The notes under the pieces: model-generated | Databases searched by the model: none | What the model was told of the DNA's origin: nothing | Seen by the model: only the letters and a program-made list of their open reading frames with translations | Shown here: positions 45,116-54,961 of the stretch, one piece after another | Layout of the letters: each line of letters opens with the position of its first letter | How positions within the stretch are numbered: position 1 is the stretch's first letter | Assembly (NCBI GenBank): GCA_024711295.1 | Contig: JANJTB010000023.1 | Coordinates: 49,887-113,886, forward strand | Length of the DNA: 64,000 nt | DNA from: a bacterium | GTDB lineage: Bacteria > Bacteroidota > Ignavibacteria > Kapaibacteriales > UBA2268 | Direction of reading: 5' to 3' | Made by a program: the position numbers and the translations under genes

Positions 45116-46444
45116 ATGAAAATTACAGTTTTAGGTGCCGGAAAAAGCGGAATAGCAGCTGTCAAGCTTGCAAAGAAGTTAGGATACGAGGTTTGTTTGT
45201 CGGAAGCAAAAGCAATATCGCATTTCGAGAAAGAAGTTGAGTTGCTCAAAGATATGAATGTGAAATTTGAATTTGGGGGAAATACTGGCCACTTTCTTAA
45301 ATCATGCGACCTCGTTGTTAGCTCTCCCGGAGTACCACCACACAGCCAAATTATAAAAGAAGCAGAGAGCAGAGGCATACAGGTTATCAGTGAGCTGGAA
45401 TTTGCATGGAGTTATCTTAAGAATCCTGTTATAAGTATAACAGGTACAAACGGCAAAACAACAACTACAACCTTGATTACATACATTCTGAATAATTCTG
45501 GTAAGAAAGCTGTCTCATGCGGCAACATCGGCACTCCTTTGTCTGATTTGGTAGGTAATGTTGATGACACCACTATACTTGTGATTGAAACCAGCAGCTA
45601 CCAGCTTGACAGAATCAAAAATTTCAAACCTGATGTAGCCATTATTCTTAATATTACACCTGACCATTTAGCATATCATGGTAGTATGGAAAATTATATT
45701 TATGCAAAGTGGAAAATTTGTTCTATGCAATCTCAGGAAAATTTAGTAATTTTAAATCATGACGATGATACAATCCGAAAAAACTTTTTGGATTTTAAAC
45801 AAAAGGTTCAATATTTTTCGGAATCACCAGTAGATTGGGGGATTTACATAAAAGGTGAGTATCTCGTTTTTGTAGAAAAGCATAAAGAGGAGATACTAAT
45901 GGCGGTAAGCGAACTAAGTTTACCAGGTGTACACAATGTGTACAATTCTATGGCAGCAGCTCTGGCAGCAAGAGCAATGGAAATACGAAACGAAGATATT
46001 CGCGACAGCCTGATGAAATTTCAGGGTGTTGAGCATCGTTTAGAGTTTGTAAGAAGTTTGAATGGTGTAGATTTCATAAACGACTCAAAAGCTACAAATG
46101 TAAATGCAACTTGGTATGCATTATCAAGCTATACTTCACCAATTGTTTGGATTGCCGGTGGCAGAGGCGACTCAAATGATTATCATCAACTCGACGAAGT
46201 GGTTAGGAAAAATGTTAAATGTATTATAGCTATTGGTGAAGAGTCAGATAACATTTTTAACCATTTTTGTTTAAAAGCAAGATGTGTAATAGAGGATGAC
46301 TTCGAAACAGCCATTCTACTAGCATACGAGCAAACCGAAAGGGGTGATAAAGTATTATTCTCTCCGGCTTGTAAGTCATTTGATATGTTCATGAATTTTG
46401 AACACAGAGGCGAAGTATTTAAGAGTATTGTCAATTCATTATAA
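45116..46444 (+). CDS. murD: UDP-N-acetylmuramoylalanine--D-glutamate ligase
   Basis: 442 residues. N-terminal GAGKSGIAAVKLAKKLG, central P-loop ITGTNGKTTTTTLI (about residues 108-122), GNIGTPL, ETSSYQLDRI, DHLAYHGSMENYI and the C-terminal NDSKATNVNAT are all MurD motifs. It adds D-Glu to the peptidoglycan precursor in the cytoplasm. ftsW follows after 8 bp. Confidence 0.95.
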   Translation: MKITVLGAGKSGIAAVKLAKKLGYEVCLSEAKAISHFEKEVELLKDMNVKFEFGGNTGHFLKSCDLVVSSPGVPPHSQIIKEAESRGIQVISELEFAWSYLKNPVISITGTNGKTTTTTLITYILNNSGKKAVSCGNIGTPLSDLVGNVDDTTILVIETSSYQLDRIKNFKPDVAIILNITPDHLAYHGSMENYIYAKWKICSMQSQENLVILNHDDDTIRKNFLDFKQKVQYFSESPVDWGIYIKGEYLVFVEKHKEEILMAVSELSLPGVHNVYNSMAAALAARAMEIRNEDIRDSLMKFQGVEHRLEFVRSLNGVDFINDSKATNVNATWYALSSYTSPIVWIAGGRGDSNDYHQLDEVVRKNVKCIIAIGEESDNIFNHFCLKARCVIEDDFETAILLAYEQTERGDKVLFSPACKSFDMFMNFEHRGEVFKSIVNSL

Positions 46445-46452
46445 CAGAAACA

Positions 46453-47622
46453 ATGAATGCAAAAGGTCACATAGACTGGCTTATTTTTATTCCGATACTG
46501 GCATTGATGCTTTTCTCGATATCATTTGTTTATGCGGCGAGTGCTGCAAATGCAGAAGTTAAATTTGGTGATTCTGAAAAGTTATTCCTGAATCATACAG
46601 TCAGAGTAATTATCGGAATATTGGTAATGGTAATTTTCGCCAAAATTGACTACCATCGCTTTGCAAGGTTTTCTATTTGGTGGCTTGTATTTGGTGTAAT
46701 TTTGCTTATTGTGGTACTCTTTGTAGGATCGAGTGTAAAAGGTGCATCAAGATGGATCATGCTTGGACCTTTAAGTTTTCAACCATCAGAGTTTGTTAAG
46801 CTTGTAATGGTTATTCATTTCGCAAAGTTATTATCAATTAAACAGCCTGTGATTAAAGACTTTGAAAAAGGATTTTTCCCGTTTATAATCTGGACATTAA
46901 CCATTTGTTTTCTGATAGCAGCTCAACCCAACTTTTCGACAATGTTAGTGATATTCATAATTGCCATTGCAATGATGTTTATTGGTAATAATAATTTATT
47001 ACATATCTTATCAACATTGGGTATTGGAATGGTTGCAGCCGTAGTATATTTTTTATCTGCTCCATACAGAATCAGTCGTTTGCAGGCATTTTTGGGCTTT
47101 GGTGAAAATGCTGATAATCAAGCAGTGAGCTATCAGTTGAATCAATCATTGATTGCGCTTGGTAATGGTGGAATATTTGGTGTAGGTATTGGTCAAAACA
47201 GGCAATCGCACATGTTTTTGCCTGAATCTTATGGTGACTTCATATTTGCAATAATCGGCGAAGAGTATGGTTTTGTGGGATTGTTTTTAATAGTTATGGT
47301 ATTTTTGATAGTATTTTGGCGTGGTATGTTGATCGCCAAAAAGGCACCGGATAATTTTGGGTACTTTTTAGCTATTGGAATAATCATTACTTTTGCCATT
47401 TATGTTTTTGTTAACGCAGGTGTTAATACAGGATTACTGCCAACCACGGGTGTACCTATGCCATTTGTCAGCTATGGAGGTACGGCTGTAATATTTTATT
47501 CAGCAGCAATTGGAATTTTGCTAAATATTTCATCTCAGGCAGGAATATACCCAAGGCAGGACTTCTCACAAGATGATGACCTGCCTCAGAACGAAGGTGA
47601 ATTAGTCCATACCGAAAATTGA
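46453..47622 (+). CDS. ftsW: Lipid II polymerase of cell division
   Basis: 389 residues, ten membrane helices of the SEDS family (FtsW/RodA/SpoVE). Diagnostic segments are GASRWIMLGPLSFQPSEFVKL, QPNFSTMLVIF, YQLNQSLIALGNGGIFGVG, FIFAIIGEEYGFVG and the C-terminal TTGVPMPFVSYGGT. Adjacency to murD makes FtsW (division) more likely than RodA. The usual next genes murG, murC and ftsQ are not here. Its end overlaps the convergent proline dehydrogenase gene by 21 bp. Confidence 0.92.
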   Translation: MNAKGHIDWLIFIPILALMLFSISFVYAASAANAEVKFGDSEKLFLNHTVRVIIGILVMVIFAKIDYHRFARFSIWWLVFGVILLIVVLFVGSSVKGASRWIMLGPLSFQPSEFVKLVMVIHFAKLLSIKQPVIKDFEKGFFPFIIWTLTICFLIAAQPNFSTMLVIFIIAIAMMFIGNNNLLHILSTLGIGMVAAVVYFLSAPYRISRLQAFLGFGENADNQAVSYQLNQSLIALGNGGIFGVGIGQNRQSHMFLPESYGDFIFAIIGEEYGFVGLFLIVMVFLIVFWRGMLIAKKAPDNFGYFLAIGIIITFAIYVFVNAGVNTGLLPTTGVPMPFVSYGGTAVIFYSAAIGILLNISSQAGIYPRQDFSQDDDLPQNEGELVHTEN

Positions 47623-48498
47623 TTTAACGATGTGGCCTACCATTTGAGGATTTTCTTTAAGTCTTCTTGTTGAATAGCCATACCAATCCTCGCCGAATGG
47701 TACGTAAACTCTTAAGTTGTGACCATCTTTCAGTATTTCATTTCTGCGGGACTCTCTTACTCCAAGTAACATTTGGAACTCATATTGTTCTTTTTGTAAT
47801 TTTCGCTGCTTTACCGATTGTAATCCATATTGAATCAGTTCTTCATCATGAGTTGCAATTCCAACATACAGGTTATTATCAAGCATCAGATCCAGCAATT
47901 TTTTATAATTATCCCTTACTTCTTGATAACCTTTGTAAGCAATGTTTTCAGGTTCGACGTAAATACCCTTGCACAATCTGATGTTAGGCTTATAATCAAG
48001 TAATGATTTCACGTCGTCAATGCTTCTTCGCATGTATGACTGTATAACAATACCAACGTTGTCGAAACCGTTATCTCTAAGTTTGCGGTAAAGGTCTAAT
48101 GTTAAGGTAGTATATGGAGAGTTTTCCATATCAAGGCGAACAAATATTCCCAATGAATTTGCTTTTTTTATCAAACCGGAAATATTTTCGAATCCAAAAT
48201 CAAAATCTATCCCCAATCCCAAGGATGTTGGTTTGATAGATGAATATGTAGATAGTTTGTTTTTTGAAATTGCATCAAGAACTACCGAACACATACCTGT
48301 TTCGTGCAAAGCTCTTTCTTTTGTAGTCACAAATTCGCCCAACACATCAATGGTGCTCATACCACCCAACTTCATCAAATTATTTGTAACTTTGATTGCA
48401 TCATCAAGTGAAGGACCGGCTATATACTTTTTTGCAAATTGATAAACTATTGACTTGGGTACTAATGGCAGTGTTTTAAGAATTAACTGATTTAACAT
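47602..48498 (-). CDS. Proline dehydrogenase
   Basis: 298 residues, the stand-alone PRODH form. It has the FAD-binding TIM-barrel motifs GVRESRRNEIL-type (LGVRESRRNEI), YVEPENIAYK, RLDMENSPYT and the C-terminal RVYVPFGEDWYGYSTRRLKENP. It oxidises proline to pyrroline-5-carboxylate and feeds electrons to quinone. No P5C dehydrogenase gene is nearby. Read leftward; the last 7 codons overlap the ftsW end. Confidence 0.93.
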   Translation of the reverse strand: MLNQLILKTLPLVPKSIVYQFAKKYIAGPSLDDAIKVTNNLMKLGGMSTIDVLGEFVTTKERALHETGMCSVVLDAISKNKLSTYSSIKPTSLGLGIDFDFGFENISGLIKKANSLGIFVRLDMENSPYTTLTLDLYRKLRDNGFDNVGIVIQSYMRRSIDDVKSLLDYKPNIRLCKGIYVEPENIAYKGYQEVRDNYKKLLDLMLDNNLYVGIATHDEELIQYGLQSVKQRKLQKEQYEFQMLLGVRESRRNEILKDGHNLRVYVPFGEDWYGYSTRRLKENPQMVGHIVKSIFGMD

Positions 48499-48569
48499 AA
48501 AATTTCCATTTCAAAAAAAATTAGTTTTGTAATTATTATAACTACAAAATTAACTAAAAGTAATCAAAC

Positions 48570-49175
48570 TTAAACATTTAAAATTGGTATTTTATCAACA
48601 ATTTTTTTATTAGTTTCAATAATTGAATGTTCGGCATCAATTATTATAAATCGTTTCGAATCGTTTTCGGCTATGAAGTCAAAACCGCTCAATACACGCT
48701 CAAAAAATTCTCGTCCTGATTTTTCAATTCTATCGTGAATTCTATTATGAGACCGGATATTAGCTGTTTCGAGTGATATTTTCAAATAAAAAGTTAAATC
48801 CGGTTTAAGGCCATTTGTAGCAATTAAATTTAACTCTTGAATAATGTCAAAGCTAAGTTGCCTGCCAAATCCCTGATAAGCTGTTGTTGAGTCGAAAAAC
48901 CTGTCACACAGAACAAATTCGTTTCTTTCGATGGCAGGACGAATAATTTCTTCAACTAAGTTTGCCCTGGCGGCTTCGAAGAGCAACAGCTCTGCCAGAT
49001 CATTGATTTTACTTTTATTCGAAAGTAAGATATTACGAATATCTTCTGATAGCGATGTACCACCGGGTTCACGAAGTCTGTGAACCTTGAACCCCTTGGC
49101 TTCAATCAAATCTGCAATTAATCCTAATTGAGTAGATTTACCACAACCATCAATACCTTCGAAAGTAATAAACAT
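48570..49175 (-). CDS. tmk: Thymidylate kinase
   Basis: 201 residues from the ATG at 49175 (an upstream TTG adds seven residues that do not match the family). The P-loop EGIDGCGKST lies at 6-15, LREPGG follows, and DRFFDSTTAYQGFGR is the thymidylate kinase signature. It makes dTDP for DNA synthesis. It is the third gene of the leftward tadA-rsmI-tmk run, 17 bp after rsmI. Confidence 0.95.
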   Translation of the reverse strand: MFITFEGIDGCGKSTQLGLIADLIEAKGFKVHRLREPGGTSLSEDIRNILLSNKSKINDLAELLLFEAARANLVEEIIRPAIERNEFVLCDRFFDSTTAYQGFGRQLSFDIIQELNLIATNGLKPDLTFYLKISLETANIRSHNRIHDRIEKSGREFFERVLSGFDFIAENDSKRFIIIDAEHSIIETNKKIVDKIPILNV

Positions 49176-49192
49176 TAAGCAAAATCTCCAGT

Positions 49193-49876
49193 TCAACTTT
49201 TTTTATCAATCACAACGACGATTTCCCCTTTCAAACCTTTTTTGGTTTTTATTATTTCCAAAATCTGCTCAGTTGTGCCATATAAAAACTCTTCGTACAT
49301 TTTGGTTATTTCTCTTGCAATACATATCTTTCGGTCTGCAATACCATTTTGAATCAATTCATTAACAAATTTTTCAATCCTGTGTGTTGATTCAAAAATC
49401 ACCATAGTAGATTCGGTTTCGATAACTCTTTTCAGAAATGTATTTCTGCCTTTTTTTTGGGGTGGAAAGCCGTAAAAAATAAATTCATCTGTTGCCATTC
49501 CTGACGCTGACAATGCAGCCATTACTGATGATACTCCCGGAATTGGCACTACTCTGAGATTTTCTTCTCGAGCTCTTCTTACTAATTTATAACCGGGGTC
49601 TGATATGAGAGGTGTACCAGCATCGGAAATCAGTGCAACGGATTCTCCGTTTTTTATTGATTGTATTATGTGCAGACTCTTTTCAGATTCGTTGTGTTCG
49701 TGATAACTTGTCAGTTTATTATAGTTTATATTCAGTTTTTTTAATAACTGACCAGAGGTTCTAGTGTCTTCGCAAGCAATAACATCAACTTCAGACAATA
49801 TCCTTAAAGCCCGAAGTGTGATATCTTCCAAATTGCCTATAGGAACAGCAACAATATATAATGCGGGATCTAACAT
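49193..49876 (-). CDS. rsmI: 16S rRNA (cytidine1402-2'-O)-methyltransferase
   Basis: 227 residues of the tetrapyrrole-methylase fold. It has LYIVAVPIGNLEDITLRAL, the CEDTR motif, SDAGTPLISDPGY and VVPIPGVSSVMAALSASG, all characteristic of RsmI. It modifies C1402 in the ribosomal decoding centre. The start overlaps the preceding tadA end by 7 bp. Confidence 0.95.
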   Translation of the reverse strand: MLDPALYIVAVPIGNLEDITLRALRILSEVDVIACEDTRTSGQLLKKLNINYNKLTSYHEHNESEKSLHIIQSIKNGESVALISDAGTPLISDPGYKLVRRAREENLRVVPIPGVSSVMAALSASGMATDEFIFYGFPPQKKGRNTFLKRVIETESTMVIFESTHRIEKFVNELIQNGIADRKICIAREITKMYEEFLYGTTEQILEIIKTKKGLKGEIVVVIDKKS

Positions 49877-50352
49877 TTAGTTTTTTTTGACCTCAATTCT
49901 TTGAAGAAACCTGAAAGCAAAGAAGAACAATCTTTCATTAATACTCCTGATACTATTTCGCACCTATGGTTTAACCTGCTGTCGTTAAGAATGTTGTAGA
50001 TACTTCCTGCTGCACCTGCTTTGGGGTCAGATGCTCCGAACACTACCTTTTTTATTCGGGATAATATAATCGAACCTGCGCACATAGAACACGGTTCGAG
50101 AGTAATGTAAATATTGCAATCAATAAGATGTTTGTAGGATATTTTTGATATTGCTTTTTCAATAGCAATCATCTCTGCATGCATCAAAGAGTTCTTTTTC
50201 CGTTCAACCTGATTGTGTGCCTTAGAGATAAGCATATTGTTTAAAGTTACAACAGCACCTATCGGGACATCACCATATGAAAGAGCTTTGCGAGCTTCCT
50301 TCAAAGCAATTTCCATGAATTTTTCATCAATATCAGGAGTGTACTTTTGCAA
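49870..50352 (-). CDS. tadA: tRNA-specific adenosine deaminase (A34 to I)
   Basis: 160 residues. The zinc deaminase motifs are HAE (58-60) and PCSMC (87-91), with VPIGAVV and HNQVERKK before them. It makes inosine at the tRNA wobble position. The start appears to be TTG at 50352, 4 bp after the stop of the aminotransferase gene; starting at the ATG at residue 13 would remove part of the conserved N-terminal helix. Genes of this operon are tightly packed. Confidence 0.93.
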   Translation of the reverse strand: MQKYTPDIDEKFMEIALKEARKALSYGDVPIGAVVTLNNMLISKAHNQVERKKNSLMHAEMIAIEKAISKISYKHLIDCNIYITLEPCSMCAGSIILSRIKKVVFGASDPKAGAAGSIYNILNDSRLNHRCEIVSGVLMKDCSSLLSGFFKELRSKKTKC

Positions 50353-50356
50353 TTAA

Positions 50357-51511
50357 TTAAATACCTGATAGTTTATTTATACCATCAATTAATGTTTTAT
50401 CAGACTTGGCAAAGCACAACCTTAGCATAGTTTTTCCTTCATCAGATTTTGAATAAAAGACCGATGGAGGGATAGTAGCTACACTTGTTTCTCTGACTAA
50501 TTTAGTAGCAGCATCCACATCATCAATATATACACCTTTAGGTATATCTATCATAATAAAGTAACTACCACCGGGTATATGAGCATTGAAGTTTGTTTTT
50601 TTCAATAATGCCAGAGCCAGATCTCTTTTTTCCTGATATAATTTTTGGAAATCAGGTAAGTACTGATCTAAATTTTTGAAACCTAAAACCATAGCATGCT
50701 GTGCAGGTGTATTAACTGCAAAAGTTGTCCATTGATGAACTTTACGGATAGCACTTGTAAGAATGCTGCTTGCTGAAGAATATCCAATTTTCCATCCAGT
50801 CATTCCAAAAGTTTTTCCGGTCGAATTTATTGTAATAGTCCTGTTTTTCATACCAGGCAAAGTTGCTATCGGGATATGTTTAATACTGTCATAGGTTAAA
50901 AATTCATAAGCTTCATCAGACAGCACGATCAAATCTCTATCCCTTGCAATTTGTGCTATAGCTTCTAATTCACCAAGGTTAAAACACTTCCCACTTGGAT
51001 TATGCGGACTATTGATAATAATCATTTTGGTATTTGTTGTCAGTGCTCTTTCCAGTTCTTTGATATCAAAATTAAAGTCAGGCTTGTGCAATGTTACAAA
51101 CTTGGGTATTCCACCAGCCAGGATAACATCTGAAATATATGCATCATAATATGGCTCGAAGAGTATAACTTCGTCTCCGGGGTTGATTAATCCATTTATT
51201 GCACAATACAAAGCTTCTGTAGCACCAGTAGTAACTGTTATTTCACTTTCGGGATCATATTCAAGTGAATAGTATTTTTCTTGTACCTGCGAGATTTCGT
51301 ATCTTAAAGTGAATATCCCTTGTGACGGAGCATATTGATTCTTACCTTCCTTCATTTGTTTGTGAGCTTCATCCATTATCCAAGTTGGTCCGTCAAAGTC
51401 TGGAAATCCCTGCCCTAAATTTGTAGCATTATACTCTGCAGCCATTTTGCTCATAACTGCAAAGATTGAAGTATTCATTGATGATATTCTGTCGGCTATT
51501 TTGTTAGTCAT
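50357..51511 (-). CDS. Class I/II aminotransferase
   Basis: 384 residues of PLP fold type I. It starts with MTNKIADRISSMNTSIFAVM, has NLGQGFPDFDGP, the INSPHNPSGK motif, LSDEAYEFLTYD and the PLP lysine in NSTGKTFGMTGWKIG near residue 230; the C-terminal RLCFAKSD completes the site. It resembles methionine/kynurenine-type aminotransferases (YbdL-like) rather than aspartate ones, but the substrate is not certain. First gene of the leftward run with tadA, rsmI and tmk. Confidence 0.9.
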   Translation of the reverse strand: MTNKIADRISSMNTSIFAVMSKMAAEYNATNLGQGFPDFDGPTWIMDEAHKQMKEGKNQYAPSQGIFTLRYEISQVQEKYYSLEYDPESEITVTTGATEALYCAINGLINPGDEVILFEPYYDAYISDVILAGGIPKFVTLHKPDFNFDIKELERALTTNTKMIIINSPHNPSGKCFNLGELEAIAQIARDRDLIVLSDEAYEFLTYDSIKHIPIATLPGMKNRTITINSTGKTFGMTGWKIGYSSASSILTSAIRKVHQWTTFAVNTPAQHAMVLGFKNLDQYLPDFQKLYQEKRDLALALLKKTNFNAHIPGGSYFIMIDIPKGVYIDDVDAATKLVRETSVATIPPSVFYSKSDEGKTMLRLCFAKSDKTLIDGINKLSGI

Positions 51512-51561
51512 AATTTTCTTTCTAAATTTATTAATCTGTTAATTTCAAACATAATTATTTT

Positions 51562-54500
51562 TTATGATTCAATACTCATTTCTACAATTCTTTTTATTTT
51601 CCAAATTATTTCGATAGATTGATTTTTGTTTTCAAGCACAAATTCCAGGAATAATTTTTCACGGTTTTGTTTAAGTGAATAATTATCAAACTGACTCAGG
51701 TAATCAACTATTTGAGGGAAAGTAAAGTCATAATAGTCCTTGAAGTCTTTTGGCGGAAACTCACATGTCATTTTATTATTTTTTATGTTGATTCTTGAAA
51801 ATCCGGTATTCAGTCCTGCAATTCTGAGTTGAACGGCAAAGAATAAATTTACTGATTCTTTTGGCATTTTGCCATACTTGTCCTTAATCTCTTTTCGAAT
51901 TTCTTCTAATTCGTAATTATTGCTAATCGAGTACAGTTTTTTATAATACATAAACCTATCTGTATCACTCGAAATATACTCAGATGGAAACAGTGCATCC
52001 TCATCTATTTCAATTGCCAAATCAACATTGGCATACTTATCAGAAACATCTTTTTCTTTATTATCCTTAGAAAAAATATCTGCAAACTCATTTATTTTTA
52101 ATTCATTAACAGCTTCTTCCAATACTTTTTGATACAGTTCGAAACCTATGTCGGTAATAAAACCGCTTTGTTCAGCTCCCAAAAGGTTGCCTGCTCCACG
52201 TATTTCAAGGTCTCTCATAGAAAGCTTGAAACCACTGCCAAGCTCTGTAAATTCCTCTATTGCCTGCAACCTTTGCAATGATTTCTGATTTAGTTTGTGT
52301 GCAGGTGGTATGATTAAATAACAATATGCCTGTATGTTGGACCTCCCTACCCTACCCCTAAGTTGATATAGCTCGGCTAAACCAAAATTTTGAGCTCTGT
52401 TAATTAAAATTGTGTTGGCATTAGGAATATCAATTCCAGATTCTATAATTTTGGTTGCAACAAGTACATCGTATTTTCCTTCAATAAATTTCTCCATTAT
52501 ATCTTCAAGTGTTGACGGATTCATCTGACCATGAGCGACAACAACCTTAAGGTGCGGCATAAGTTTTCTTACATCATCGGCAATCTTTTCGATGTCTTCA
52601 ATTTTATCACTCACAAAAAACACCTGACCACCTCTTGAGATTTCTGTATCAATAGCTTGGACAACAGTTTCGTTTTCCCATTCAACAATTTCAGTTATTA
52701 CAGGAATTCTGTTCCTAGGCGGTGTTTCAATCAAACTTAAATCACGGGCTCCCATTAAGGAAAAATTCAATGTTCTTGGAATTGGCGTTGCTGTAAGAGT
52801 AAGAGTGTCAACATTTGCTTTAAGTTGTCTAAGCTTTTCCTTGTGAGAAACACCAAACCGATGCTCCTCATCCACAATTAAAAGACCTAGATTTTTTAAT
52901 TCTATATCCTTGCTCAGCAATCTGTGTGTACCAATAAGAATATCTATTTCGCCTGACTTGGTTTTATCAATTATCTTCGTTTGTTCACTCTTAGTTCTGA
53001 ATCTTGAAATCACATCAACATTCACAGGATAATTACTCAATCTGTCTTTGAATGACATAAAATGCTGCTGAGCGAGAATTGTTGTGGGCACCAGTACTGC
53101 CGTTTGCTTCCCTGCCTGAGCTGCCTTGAATGCTGCTCTTATGGCAACTTCAGTTTTTCCGAATCCGACATCCCCGCAAACAAGTCTATCCATAGGTGTT
53201 GGTGACTCCATATCATTCTTAATATCAATGGTTGCACTTGACTGGTCAGGAGTATCTTCGAATGTAAAAGATGCCTCAAATTCATTTTGCCATGTAGTGT
53301 CTGTCGGGAATGCAAACCCTTTCTGTGATTTTCTTTCTGCATATAGTTTAATCAAATCTCGGGCAATATCTTTAAGTCTTTTTTTGGTTCTTTCTTTTCT
53401 TCTAAACCAGTCAGAACTGCCTAATTTTGATAAAATAGGAGCTGCTCCATCTTGGGCTGAGTATTTACTCAATTTAGATATATAATTTAAATGTACGTAC
53501 AGCATATCGCCATCAGCAAACCTAACTCTGGCACAATCCTGTTTTGAATCATTTATGCTAATAGTCTGAAATCCATCAAAAACACCTATTCCTTTATCTT
53601 CATGAACAACATAATCTCCAATTTTGAGATCCTGGAGTTCTTTCAAGGTCATTGACTTATTTTTCTTGTTTTTGGGGCTGTCATTGACTCTAAGTCTTTG
53701 GAATAATTCATGCTCAGTAATATAAACAATTTTTAGCTCATTATTCACAAAACCTTTTGAGAATGAACCATTACTCCAGTTGATGAACTTATTTAAATTC
53801 AATACACTTATCTGATTATCCAAATCAGAATTATTTAGTTCTTCTATTGTTTTGTCGATTAGATTTTTAAATCTTTCCTGATGAATTGATGACTCCGTAC
53901 CAATATAAATGTCGAAAGACTCAATAAGATACTTTTCAATATCCTTAATCAGCATTCTTACTGAACCATTATATGATGGTTGCTTTACAGTATTAAAACT
54001 TACAGCACGTTTATCCGACCAATCATAACCAATTACATTGCTATTGATGAATCCTTCTTTCAATTTCTTACTGTCAATACTTTCATCATGAAAAATAATT
54101 ACTTCGCTACCAACATATTCATATATTGATGAGCTATTCTTACTTTCATTATCAGAAAACATGCTGTTTATGAATTCAATCTTGTCGTATTCCCTGATAC
54201 TTCTCTGTGATATAATTTCAAATTCTCTTATCGAATCAATTTCATTCCCCCAAAACTCAATACGAATAGGGTTTGTTTTAGCAAGTGGATATATGTCAAC
54301 AATGCCACCCCTAATGGCAATTTGGCCTTGCGAAGAAATATAATCAGTTCTCTCAAATCCATTAAGGATTAAATCTTTTGTAAATTTCTCAAAGTCCCTG
54401 TTTTCATTTTTTAAAATAAGCATTTTCTGGCCAATCAGGTAATTGGTTTCGGGCAACTCAAAATTCAAAATATTCTCTTCACACAAAAGCAAAGACAATT

Positions 54501-54837
54501 GGGATTGTTTAAAGTTGATTAATCCTTCAACAATCCAATCAAGACTGTTACTATTTGAAATTTTTGATCTTAGCGTAGATTTCGGCTCTATAAGTAGATT
54601 AACATCAAGGTCGTTGTCAATCAATTTCAAATCATGGTAAATATCTTTTAGTTGGTCCTGATTATTTGAAATAAACAGAATCTTTTGGTTTAATGATTTA
54701 GCTAAATGAATTAGTAATAATGACTTAAAAGAGCCCTCAACATTATTTATCAAAGGCTCATTATTGATTTCGCTTATAATTTTTTTATAGCTTTTGCAAT
54801 TGCTTAGTTTATTGAAAATAGCTTTAAACTGGCTCAC
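51562..54837 (-). CDS. mfd: Transcription-repair coupling factor
   Basis: 1091 residues from a GTG start at 54835-54837; no in-frame ATG lies nearby. The N-terminal UvrB-like region (about 1-270, with RGGIVDIYPL) is followed by the RNA polymerase-binding CarD-like domain (about 400-480, IGDYVVHEDKGIGVF), the SF2 helicase with Walker A GDVGFGKTE near 555 and DEEH near 655, GRVGRSN and LIETPPRNR, and the C-terminal TRCF domain. It removes RNA polymerase stalled at damage and recruits UvrA. About 60 residues shorter than E. coli Mfd. Confidence 0.95.
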   Translation of the reverse strand: MSQFKAIFNKLSNCKSYKKIISEINNEPLINNVEGSFKSLLLIHLAKSLNQKILFISNNQDQLKDIYHDLKLIDNDLDVNLLIEPKSTLRSKISNSNSLDWIVEGLINFKQSQLSLLLCEENILNFELPETNYLIGQKMLILKNENRDFEKFTKDLILNGFERTDYISSQGQIAIRGGIVDIYPLAKTNPIRIEFWGNEIDSIREFEIISQRSIREYDKIEFINSMFSDNESKNSSSIYEYVGSEVIIFHDESIDSKKLKEGFINSNVIGYDWSDKRAVSFNTVKQPSYNGSVRMLIKDIEKYLIESFDIYIGTESSIHQERFKNLIDKTIEELNNSDLDNQISVLNLNKFINWSNGSFSKGFVNNELKIVYITEHELFQRLRVNDSPKNKKNKSMTLKELQDLKIGDYVVHEDKGIGVFDGFQTISINDSKQDCARVRFADGDMLYVHLNYISKLSKYSAQDGAAPILSKLGSSDWFRRKERTKKRLKDIARDLIKLYAERKSQKGFAFPTDTTWQNEFEASFTFEDTPDQSSATIDIKNDMESPTPMDRLVCGDVGFGKTEVAIRAAFKAAQAGKQTAVLVPTTILAQQHFMSFKDRLSNYPVNVDVISRFRTKSEQTKIIDKTKSGEIDILIGTHRLLSKDIELKNLGLLIVDEEHRFGVSHKEKLRQLKANVDTLTLTATPIPRTLNFSLMGARDLSLIETPPRNRIPVITEIVEWENETVVQAIDTEISRGGQVFFVSDKIEDIEKIADDVRKLMPHLKVVVAHGQMNPSTLEDIMEKFIEGKYDVLVATKIIESGIDIPNANTILINRAQNFGLAELYQLRGRVGRSNIQAYCYLIIPPAHKLNQKSLQRLQAIEEFTELGSGFKLSMRDLEIRGAGNLLGAEQSGFITDIGFELYQKVLEEAVNELKINEFADIFSKDNKEKDVSDKYANVDLAIEIDEDALFPSEYISSDTDRFMYYKKLYSISNNYELEEIRKEIKDKYGKMPKESVNLFFAVQLRIAGLNTGFSRINIKNNKMTCEFPPKDFKDYYDFTFPQIVDYLSQFDNYSLKQNREKLFLEFVLENKNQSIEIIWKIKRIVEMSIES

Positions 54838-54961
54838 AACTTAGCATCCAATCAATGTAATGAATTTATTTTTGAAAAGTTCAAAAGAACTTGAGCACAA
54901 ACGTATTTCAGCATGAATTATAATAAAATATTTCAAGTATTTTGCGAAACACTCTATATTA

